A stretch of DNA of 10,005 nt. Source: Cyclostephanos tholiformis (Eukaryota; Bacillariophyta; Thalassiosirophyceae; Thalassiosirales; Thalassiosiraceae). The notes beneath the pieces were generated by a model. That model did no database searches, had not been told where the DNA came from, and worked only from the letters and a program-made list of their open reading frames with translations. Numbering within the stretch: the first letter of the stretch is position 1; the number at the start of each line of letters is the position of its first letter. Below, piece after piece: positions 1 to 7,210 of the stretch. Position numbers and translations under genes: made by a program. The stretch covers positions 1 through 10,005 of the forward strand of contig JALLPB010001401.1 in NCBI GenBank assembly GCA_036939975.1, given 5' to 3'.

Positions 1-5
1 ACATC

Positions 6-40
6 TGTGTAACAGAGTTACATGTAACATTGTGTAACAG
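6..40. repeat. Direct repeat flanking a 12-bp palindrome
   Basis: The 10-mer TGTGTAACAG occurs at 6-15 and again at 31-40. Between them lies the perfect palindrome GTTACATGTAAC (17-28). The core TGTAAC is thus repeated in both orientations within 35 bases. The block lies just beyond the 3' end of the DUF1350 gene, so it could belong to that gene's 3' flank or to a neighbour outside the window. Function unknown. Confidence 0.5.
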
Positions 41-81
41 GTTTCCCTCAACCTCTTTATATTTTGTTTCCCTGAAACACA

Positions 82-1445
82 TCATAATGACCCTTCGTCC
101 AACCAAGCGACCAATGCATCAACAACTCTCTCAACCTGCGCTTATACAAATTTCAGAGGGTACGTATGCAACGTTTGAAATGGTTAGAGAACATACAGTA
201 ACACTACACACACAAGAACAAAAATAGAACCAAATCCTAATAATATATTCGATTCAAATGATGGCGGGAAAAGGGTGAAGGGTGATATCTACTCACTTGT
301 TCGTATCCCAATTTTTCCCTGACTGCCCTGGCGGTGCCGCCATTGCCATCCTCACCATCCTTACCGCCGCCGCCGTCGGAGGAGGAGGACCCACCCACCA
401 TGCCCACGATGCCGCCGAGCATCTCCTCCAACGCCTCGCCCCAATTCTCCCCCCCGCTTGGGCCCAACAGCGGAGTGAGGTGATTCCCCTCGAGAACCTT
501 TCTCTCAAGGTTGATCGTTATCATCGGACGTTTCATCTTCATCACGCTCTCGGCCTCCCTGAGGTACCCCTCCAACATCACGGAATCGTCGAGTGCATCG
601 TTCTCGAACTGGAGTATTAGCGTCCGACGACACCGATATGCTCGTCGCGCAGCCGACGACATGGCATCGGGGGGGGGGACAAAGTCCCTCGCACCGCCCT
701 CCACCTCATCGATTAGCTTCGGTACCTGAGCGGTGACGTCCAGGGATTGCAATAGCAGCGACGGGACATTCCCCGGCATGTTGGACAGCGCGTCGTGCAC
801 GGGTCCCGTCAGGATGCTCGTTAGCGATTCGCGTATCGGCGAGGGTATGGACACGAGCGACGACGGCACGAGAGCCTCGGGGGACAGGCCAGGGATGGGC
901 ATGGGAAGGGATCGAACGAGCCGACGCAATGCATCATCCGACGGCACCTTCCCACTGAACTTCTCCCTCGCGACCTCGATCATCGCCTTCATCAATTCGC
1001 TCCCGTTCCTGTCCACGTCGCTGAAGAGGGGCACGATTAGCTCCTTGAACAGGGGCACGGCCTCTGACACGCCGCGATTGTTGTAACTAATAAGGGCGTT
1101 CGCTGCGCGCGGCGTGTCGGGAAATAAAGACGTTATCAGCATGTGGAGGAGGGCGCCGCAGGAGTGTCCCACGCCCACGACAGGCACGGCACCGTATTCT
1201 ACAGTGGCATTCCACGTCGATTTTCGAAATGGGTGAGCAAAAATGAGACGGATAGGGTAATGAATGAAAAGTTGGTCTTTAGGAACGCAAATATCCAAGA
1301 ACGGTTCTATCCCTGGAGATGAACAATCGAGATATATTATTTTGTCCGGCTTCCACTAACGCAGTCACACTCTTGCTTCACGAAGACAGTCACAGTCCTG
1401 CCGGATGTATAATCGCCCCGTACGAGAAATGCGGTTCCTTTTCAT

Positions 1446-1478
<33 letters not shown>

Positions 1479-1827
1479 ACCCACACACACACACACTCCC
1501 ATCGCCTCCTAATAAACTTATAAATGGACTCACGCTTAGCCAAATCCGGCGCGACGAGCTCGAATCTACCGATGACCTCATCGCACGTCCTCAAATGATC
1601 GAAGCTAAGCTGATACGGCGTGGCCACGACGAGGTATCCCCGCGAGCTGAGCCGTTCGAGCAAGTAACGATACGTCAGCTGCGGCGCCGCGCCCAGGAAT
1701 GCTCCCCCGAGGAAGTGTATCAGGGCGCGCGGCTGCGCGGTGGAGGACGACGAGGACGATGACGACGAGGAATAGGGACGTAGGATGTAGTTCCCGTGTA
1801 TTTCCTCCCATCGTCCGCCGCCCCCGG

Positions 1828-1873
<46 letters not shown>

Positions 1874-2296
1874 GCGATCCTCGTGGGTGGCGGATCCGGT
1901 CGTCGATGTCGTCGACGACGCACCGATCCCCCGTTCGAGGCGAACGGGGACGCCGTCGTCCATCTCGTCCTCCAATCGCCTCTCCTCCTCCATCCAACGC
2001 GAGGCCGCCGACGACGATAACGACGTCGACGATGGTCGTCTTCTATCACATCCAAGGAGGGACCATGAATACGAATACGAGTGAGAATACGACGACGATT
2101 CGAGGCCATCGTCGCATCGTCGACGTCGAACGACGGCGTCGGTGGCGACCGCGAGGGGGCGGGAACGTCGAGACTCGATAATTCGAAATGCGACGACGGG
2201 GGGGACCACGACGACGACGAATATCGCGAATGCTACGAGCGCCATCGTCGACGCTAGCGACCGTCGCACGGCGGATGCGTATCGATCGTTTTTCAT
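82..2296 (-). CDS. DUF1350 alpha/beta-hydrolase-fold protein, probably plastid-targeted (3 exons)
   Basis: Model: exon 1 2296-1534, exon 2 1198-297, exon 3 135-82, 572 aa. The ATG is the first in frame, with an in-frame TAA at 2309-2311. Both introns have GTGAGT donors and AG acceptors and preserve frame (phase 1, where the split codon reads Q255, then phase 0). Residues 1-36 form a signal peptide ending ..PPVVA|FRI, followed by an Arg/Ser-rich stretch, as in diatom plastid presequences. Residues about 90-190 are low complexity, with serine runs at 143-156 and 176-185. The conserved domain starts near GNYILRP (168-174) and has GGAFLGAAPQLTYRYLLERL and the nucleophile elbow GHSCG (Ser267). Asp in FENDALDD and His in EGNHLTPL complete a plausible triad. 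The 17-codon last exon (VERVVDALVAWLDEGSL) looks like a normal C-terminal helix. DUF1350 is known from cyanobacteria and plastid-bearing eukaryotes; its reaction is not established, and hydrolase activity is inferred from fold and triad. Confidence 0.85.
136..296 (-). other. Intron 2 of the DUF1350 gene
   Basis: The donor GTGAGT lies at 296-291 after GGATACGAACAA (GYEQ). The acceptor GCGCAG ends at 136, just before GTTGAGAGAG. Phase 0, 161 bases. Without splicing, exon 2 would run on to a TAG at 237-239 with a non-conserved tail. Splicing instead yields a sensible amphipathic C-terminus ending in TGA at 84-82. The pyrimidine tract is weak. Confidence 0.7.
1199..1533 (-). other. Intron 1 of the DUF1350 gene
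   Basis: The donor GTGAGT is at 1533-1528, after GATTTGGCTAAGC. The acceptor ..CTGTAG ends at 1199, before AATACGGTGCC. Phase 1, 335 bases. Joining restores the conserved run from DLAK to YGAVPVVGVGHSCG through one Gln codon. The intron carries the long poly-G (minus strand) and GT-repeat tracts described separately. Confidence 0.85.
1448..1496. repeat. 29-base poly-C run followed by (CA)n
   Basis: The plus strand shows 29 consecutive C (1448-1476), then TCAC, then an alternating CA tract at 1482-1496. The tract is inside intron 1 of the DUF1350 gene, so the pre-mRNA carries G29 preceded by a GT repeat. The exact length of such a run is easily misread in sequencing. Confidence 0.9.
1829..1872. 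repeat. (CGA)n trinucleotide microsatellite coding for poly-serine
   Basis: About 14.7 uninterrupted CGA units on the plus strand. On the minus strand they are TCG codons giving the 14-residue serine run at 143-156 of the DUF1350 protein. A second, less pure serine tract is coded around 1745-1775. The unit is three bases, so length changes preserve frame. Confidence 0.9.
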
Positions 2297-2830
2297 TTTG
2301 GCAACCGCTTAGTAACCACTTTCGAGAATATTGGTTTGTTGGTATCGTGTAGTAGGATAGGGTAAAAAATTGTATTTTTCTCAACTTCGTCAGCAAACAG
2401 CTCTCTATTTTTTTTTTTCGGGTGACGCGGTCACCCAACTTGCCCGAAATCTGACTTGCTGTCGTATCAGACATCCATAACTTAGTGTTTTTAACAAATT
2501 TTTTTTCTGTCTCTCTCGTTACCCGCCCCGGACAAGAGAGTTTTCGAGGAATGAGAAGGGCTGACGGCCAGACACATCAAGTTAACACCCTACAATTTTA
2601 TCAGCACAGCAACAACACTACCCGCTGCTTGCCCCTCCTCCTCCCCCGCCCTCGCCCTCCTGCATTTCCGATCGGCGTCCATATCATCCGTCATCGCGCA
2701 AGGAGGGGGTCAATAACAACAAACGACAAAACCGCGGAGCCATCGAACTTGTGTACCTAATAAATAAATACATACATAAACGAGAGAGATCGAGGGTAAA
2801 CCAAACGCACCCATCTAATAACAATAAATC
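2297..2830. promoter_or_regulatory. Divergent intergenic region (DUF1350 gene / eIF2 gamma)
   Basis: These 534 bases separate two divergent start codons and should hold both promoters and 5' UTRs. Visible content: an oligo-T run (about 2408-2418), a perfect inverted repeat at 2420-2436, a pyrimidine-rich block (about 2630-2660), and an A-rich stretch (about 2755-2830) leading to the eIF2 gamma ATG. I see no convincing TATA element and no ORF worth calling. Confidence 0.6.
2420..2436. promoter_or_regulatory. Perfect 7-3-7 inverted repeat GGGTGAC-GCG-GTCACCC
   Basis: Seven bases pair perfectly with their complement across a 3-base centre, directly after an oligo-T run. The half-site TGAC/GTCA resembles bZIP half-sites, but the spacing here is TGAC-GCG-GTCA rather than the CRE TGACGTCA. 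It lies about 125 bases upstream of the DUF1350 ATG and about 395 upstream of the eIF2 gamma ATG. A regulatory role is inferred only from symmetry and position. Confidence 0.4.
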
Positions 2831-4588
2831 ATGGTGGAAATCATGAAGGGTCAGCCCCACCTGATGACGCAGGATGCCAAGACGGTCGATCCGTCGAAGT
2901 TGACGGCCCTTACGCCGGAGGTGGTGAGTGTCTAGATATGTCGTGATCGTCGTCATCCCAACCCCACCCCCCACCCCCGTTCGTTTTGGGTATGGCGGCA
3001 TTTGGCTTTTGGTATGGTAGGAGCCCCCTTTTTTTTCGTTTTCGTTCGGACCTGATAAGAAGGGAAAAGTCGTGCAACTTCTTCCTTCTCACTCTCGTCG
3101 GGGTCCGTTTTTCTAACTGTCCCCCCCCCCACACGCGCGCACTCCACCACCACCACCACCGCCATCGCGATGCCCACGTTACCTTCGCAGATCAGTCGCC
3201 AGGCGACCATCAACGTGGGCACCATAGGGCACGTCGCCCACGGCAAGTCCACGGTCGTCAAGGCCATATCCGGCGTTCAGACCGTCCGGTTCAAGAACGA
3301 ATTGGAGAGGAACATCACCATCAAGCTCGGTTATGCCAACGCGAAGATATACAAGGCCGCGCCGTTGCCCCCCGTCGCCGATACCGAGGAGGAGTCGGAG
3401 GGGGGGAAGGTGGACGCGGCCGACGCCATGAAGGAGGTCATACCGGGGACCACCTACCCCATGTACACCTCGAGGGGATCGTCCCACGCGGACACCTTCG
3501 TCGACGAGAGGACGAACGTCACGTATCACCTGCGTCGACACGTGTCCTTCGTCGATTGTCCCGGACACGACATCCTCATGGCCACCATGCTCAACGGCGC
3601 CGCCGTCATGGACGGCGCCCTCCTGCTGGTGGCCGGGAACGAGACCTGTCCCCAACCCCAAACGTCCGAGCACCTCGCGGCCGTGGAGATCATGAGGCTC
3701 AAGAACATCATCATACTGCAGAATAAGGTAGACCTCGTCAAGACGGACGCGGCGTTGGCGCAGCAGGAGCAGATACGCAAGTTCGTGGTCGGGACCGTGG
3801 CGGATTCGGCGCCGATAATCCCGATAAGCGCGGTATTGAGGTACAACGTCGACCTGGTGTGCGAGTACCTCGTGCACAAGATACCCGTGCCGGTGAGGGA
3901 CTTCACGAGCGATCCGAGGCTGATAGTCATACGCAGCTTCGACGTGAACAAGCCGGGGCAGGACGTTAGCAACCTCCAGGGCGGCGTCGCGGGTGGTAGC
4001 ATCCTCCAGGGCGTGCTCAGGGTGGGCGATGAGATCGAGGTCCGTCCCGGCATCGTAACGAAGAAGGAGGGCAATTCCGACGGGGGCGCGCCCGTCCTCG
4101 TTTGCTCGCCCATCTTCTCGCGCATATCGAGCCTGTACGCCGAGAGCAACGATCTCCAGTACGCCGTGCCGGGGGGGCTCATCGGGGTGGGCACCCGGAT
4201 CGATCCGACGCTAACGAGGGCCGATCGGCTCGTGGGACAGGTCCTGGGACTCCGCGGAAAGCTGCCGGAGGTCTTCGCGGAGATCGAGATATCGTACTAC
4301 CTCCTCCGTCGTCTGCTGGGGGTGAAGACGTCGGACGGCGGGAAGCAGGCCAAGGTCCAGAAGCTGACCAAGGGGGAGATACTCATGGTGAACATCGGGT
4401 CCACGGGCACTGGCGGTAAGGTCGAGGGTGCCAAGGCGGACCTCGCGAAGATATCGCTGACTCAGCCGGTGTGCACGCAGGAGGGGGAGAAGATCGCCCT
4501 GAGCAGGAGGGTCGACAAGCACTGGAGGTTGATAGGGTGGGGGGAGATCAAGAAGGGGAAGAGGATCGAGGTGCTCGAGCCGTTTTAG
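2831..4588 (+). CDS. Translation initiation factor eIF2 subunit gamma (2 exons)
   Basis: Exon 1 2831-2923 (31 codons), exon 2 3191-4588; 496 aa, normal for the family. An in-frame TAA (2825-2827) precedes the ATG. eIF2 gamma is the GTP-binding core of the eIF2 heterotrimer that carries initiator Met-tRNA to the 40S subunit in the cytosol. The splice joins LTALTPEV to [15 protein letters not shown], the expected junction. GTPase motifs are the P-loop GHVAHGKS (44-51), the switch I area [16 protein letters not shown] (153-158), NKVD (209-212) and SA (244-245), followed by the two beta-barrel domains. RNKVD-type neighbours such as [20 protein letters not shown] are strongly conserved. The segment between KIYK (83-86) and RRHVSF (146-151), where many eukaryotic homologues carry zinc-knuckle cysteines, has none here. 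Codon use is strongly GC-ending apart from frequent ATA and AGG. The gene appears intact and functional. Confidence 0.96.
2924..3190 (+). other. Intron of the eIF2 gamma gene
   Basis: Donor GTGAGT (2924-2929), acceptor ACCTTCGCAG ending at 3190, phase 0, 267 bases. An in-frame TAG follows the donor at once. The intron holds C-rich runs around 2959-2978, a C10 run at 3121-3130 followed by ACAC, and a short CAC repeat near 3142-3160. Confidence 0.92.
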
Positions 4589-4718
4589 ACGAATGGCGGA
4601 GACGAGGTTGCAAAAATAATAAACGAATCAGATTATTTTATTTCATGAATGACGGCGTTATTGATTTCAATCTACCTCGCCCGATCGGTATTTTAGGATG
4701 TATGGTCGGTACGAAAGG
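4589..4718. other. Convergent 3' intergenic region
   Basis: 130 bases separate the stop codons of eIF2 gamma and the kinesin. An AATAAA (4618-4623) lies about 30 bases after the eIF2 gamma stop, in an AT-rich stretch, and could serve in polyadenylation. The two 3' UTRs probably overlap or nearly touch. Confidence 0.5.
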
Positions 4719-6338
4719 TCAGAACTCCGATTTCAACGTCTTTTCCCTATCTTCCCAGAGCTTTGCCTTCTCTTCCTGGAGCTTCCTGGCATTGGCGATC
4801 TCGGCGTCCTCTTGTTCCTGCGTGATTATGCTTCCGTCGGGTCGTCTCTTTCGCGTCTTCGCGTCGCAAATTAGAGTCCACAGACCCTGGTACACGCACT
4901 TCGCCTTATCGTGCTTGCCGGCCAGCCTGCGGTATATCTCAACCTCCGTAGTCCGACATAGCTCGATGCCGGTCGTGCCGCGCGGGAGTAGCATATTTGA
5001 TTCGGTGGCATCGAGCCCCATCGTCTTTTCGCACCAGGATCTGATGCGATCGGCGTCCCAGGTGGCGGGATCACGATCGTCCCTCTCCGACGATTTCGTC
5101 TTGTCGTTTACCGCAACTCTTAGCGGCGCACAGTAATTCATGGTGTTCACTGTGTGCTTCACGTCGCCGGCAAGGGGCGAAACGTGCGCGAGAACGACAG
5201 TTGAGCACATGCGCTTGCATCCTAAGTCGAACACATCCTTCATTAGGAGGGTTAGCTTTGAGCGACGGTATGGTACATGTATCGACGCGCCTCCGGGGCC
5301 ACTCGCTATCGTCCTAGCCCGAATGCATTCCTTCAGGGACATGATCGAGAGGTTGATCTCCTTCGTCTCGTCCATCAGACTTTTGTTATGGCCCTTGCTG
5401 TCGTCAGATCGCTCAGAGCCGGCGAGGTCGATGATGTACAGCACTCCCTCTGCCGGACCTTCGCCGGCCTCGAAGCCGACGTGGCCGAAACGGATGATGC
5501 CGACTCCGTGGGAGCGTGATGAGGTGTCATTCTTCTCGGTGGCCTTGGTCGTGCGCTGGGACTTTGCAACGCCAATTAGGGCCGACAGTTCCTTGGCGGA
5601 ACTGGTGCGATGTTCGCTCAGGTTCTTCACGACCGCACGCCCGTCGAGAAGCTCGCCAATTTGCACCTTAGGCATTGTATTGCCGTTGTCATTGTCGGGC
5701 ATTATAGCAAGACAATCCCTTATATTGGAGCCTAGAATCTCCATGTACGAGAAGGTGATCCTACGAGTGGAGGCCTCGCTCGAGTTTGCGAAGAGCTCCA
5801 TCACGAGCCTGTCCATGAGACCGTTCATAGTGTGAGATTTTCCGGAGCCCGTCTGTCCGAAGGCAAATACGACCCCGACCTGTCCTCCTTCTGCCCTCTT
5901 CACGACTGCCTCTACGACGGCGTCGTACACATGGTCACCGTCGTGGTCGGGACCAAAGACGTAATCGAATGCAAAGGTCGCTTCCGTCAAGCTCGGCTTG
6001 CCGGTTATGCCGACCTTCGGCGTGAATACGATTACCTGATCCGTGCGATCGGATCCATCGATCTTTGACTCTCCTGGTATGACGCAATTGAACGATTCGC
6101 CCCGTGCGGTTAGCTCGTTGCCCAGGAGCGGGCGCATGCGAAGGCAAACGGTGAACGTTGAGGTGTCGAGTGATGGCTCGCGCCGGGAACGGGTGGAGCC
6201 TGCGTTCGCCACGATGGGAGGGGGTACCATTGATTGAGCCTCGAGGATCATGGACACGAACTGATCATGAAAGTCGCCAACGAGCTTCTTGCTGCCGGCG
6301 ACGAAGCGGGCGCCGTCGGGGGGGGCATTGATTTCCAT
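4719..6338 (-). CDS. Kinesin motor protein, kinesin-13-like, with SAM-like C-terminal domain
   Basis: Single exon, 539 aa. The ATG is the first in frame, after a TAA at 6375-6377. Residues 1-60 are non-motor. The motor spans about 61-412, with P-loop GQTGSGKS (161-168; Ser for the usual final Thr), switch I NDTSSRSHG (270-278) and switch II DLAGSE (304-309). The KEC motif (336-338) in SLKECIRA and the HVPYRRSKLTLLMKD run resemble kinesin-13, the microtubule-depolymerising family. The family's KVD loop position reads KVG (108-110). Residues about 424-473 (WDADRIRSWCEKT...LLPRGTTGIELCRTTEVEIYRRL) look like a SAM-type helical domain. The tail (about 505-535) is Glu/Lys-rich and probably coiled coil. 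No long stalk is present. Kinesin identity is certain; subfamily and depolymerase activity are inferred. It is convergent with eIF2 gamma and divergent from the oxygenase gene. Confidence 0.93.
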   Translation of the reverse strand: MEINAPPDGARFVAGSKKLVGDFHDQFVSMILEAQSMVPPPIVANAGSTRSRREPSLDTSTFTVCLRMRPLLGNELTARGESFNCVIPGESKIDGSDRTDQVIVFTPKVGITGKPSLTEATFAFDYVFGPDHDGDHVYDAVVEAVVKRAEGGQVGVVFAFGQTGSGKSHTMNGLMDRLVMELFANSSEASTRRITFSYMEILGSNIRDCLAIMPDNDNGNTMPKVQIGELLDGRAVVKNLSEHRTSSAKELSALIGVAKSQRTTKATEKNDTSSRSHGVGIIRFGHVGFEAGEGPAEGVLYIIDLAGSERSDDSKGHNKSLMDETKEINLSIMSLKECIRARTIASGPGGASIHVPYRRSKLTLLMKDVFDLGCKRMCSTVVLAHVSPLAGDVKHTVNTMNYCAPLRVAVNDKTKSSERDDRDPATWDADRIRSWCEKTMGLDATESNMLLPRGTTGIELCRTTEVEIYRRLAGKHDKAKCVYQGLWTLICDAKTRKRRPDGSIITQEQEDAEIANARKLQEEKAKLWEDREKTLKSEF

Positions 6339-7210
6339 ATCGGTATTTTGAATCCTATGATTCCCGGTTTGGGGTTATTATGAAGTGTAGATTAAATTTT
6401 TTTCATCTTCAGAAGATTGACTTTGATTGTCCATATTCTTGGCAACCGACGGGCTGATTTCATCGAAATTCGAATTTGCGCTATTCCTTGCAGACATGCT
6501 GGTTGATTCCTGCGAACGCGGCCTCTCGCACATGGTTGAAGTTACTCTCTGTTCCTTAGAAGGTCCATGCTCAACAACTCATCTTTTTCGGCCGACGAGC
6601 CTTTCCTTTTCGAGTGAAGACGCCAATGATTCCTGTGAACGCGGCCTCTCGCGCAACGATGATTTCCACTCCGTTTCCTTGGCGCGATGAAGGTCCATAA
6701 ATCCAGTGCGGTCCGCATTTGGACGATGATTTCCCGCGAAAAATGATTCCTGATCGTCACGTAGGAACAGATATATGCTATCTTACTATGGAATTAATAC
6801 GTATCCTTTTGTTGTGTCAACCCCGCTCCCCGATCTTGACACTCACCATCTTGATTGACCTCTTCCTGCTCTTCTTCTCTTCTTAACTTCACTTCACTCC
6901 CCTCAACTCGATATCGACAATAGTGCGATTCCGACTGCTGATGAAATTGTGACGGTAGTTGTCAATCAGGTGTGTACTTGAAAACACGAAGTTCTTCAGT
7001 GTGGATGGACATTGGCGGACTGGGCCGCTGGGTTGTGTCTGTGCACTTTTTGACAATTCGCCGCAAACCGAACGCTCACACATCAGTATCATAATGTTCA
7101 CATGATGTTATCTTGCACGCTCCGATCTTGATGTCAATCATCAGATATCACCCGCATCAGTGAAAAGTTACAAATAAATTCTAAACTCCACTCCAACCAT
7201 CTCATCAAAC
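6339..7210. promoter_or_regulatory. Divergent intergenic region (kinesin / oxygenase)
   Basis: 872 bases without a convincing gene, between divergent start codons, presumably holding both promoters and 5' UTRs. It contains a duplicated element (6504-6698), a pyrimidine-rich stretch near 6862-6905, and the octamer GTCAATCA at 6961-6968 and 7133-7140 with its complement TGATTGAC at 6852-6859. Short open frames exist on both strands, including 6533-6378 minus and 7101-6889 minus. None has recognisable content or supporting splice structure. Confidence 0.5.
6504..6698. repeat. Imperfect tandem duplication, two copies about 122-123 bases apart
   Basis: The 26-mer beginning TGATTCCTG at 6504-6529 recurs at 6627-6652 with one mismatch (25/26). 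Each copy is followed by a diverged stretch ending in AAGGTCCAT (6560-6568 and 6690-6698). A weaker third trace (AATGATTCCTG, ACGATGATTTCC) appears around 6724-6752. The offset of the 26-mers is a multiple of three, and the plus frame encodes DSCERGLS in both, but that frame has no ATG start. Confidence 0.7.

Noticed and set aside
30..227. Plus-strand 65-codon frame at the left edge
   Set aside because: It overlaps the last exon and intron 2 of the DUF1350 gene antisense and has no recognisable content.
237..290. Unspliced C-terminus of the DUF1350 protein ending at 237
   Set aside because: It starts at a GTGAGT donor, and a coherent in-frame last exon exists at 135-82.
1441..1500. Possible CRISPR or satellite array at the C-run
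   Set aside because: It is a homopolymer and dinucleotide tract inside an intron, with no repeat-spacer structure.
1605..2181. Poly-Thr, poly-Arg and poly-Val frames over the microsatellite
   Set aside because: They are alternative readings of the CGA repeat within exon 1 of the DUF1350 gene.
2485..2760. 91-codon plus frame upstream of eIF2 gamma
   Set aside because: It is low-complexity Pro/Arg-rich in its second half, overlaps the expected promoter/5' UTR, and shows no conserved pattern.
3179..4522. Long open frames antisense and out of frame across eIF2 gamma
   Set aside because: They mirror the strongly GC-ending codon use of a clearly conserved gene and contain no recognisable motifs.
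5375..5575. Frames opposite the kinesin motor
   Set aside because: They are shadows of the conserved motor coding sequence.
6889..7101. 70-codon minus-strand frame in the divergent region
   Set aside because: It is short, has no recognisable domain and no supporting splice or promoter context; chance cannot be excluded.
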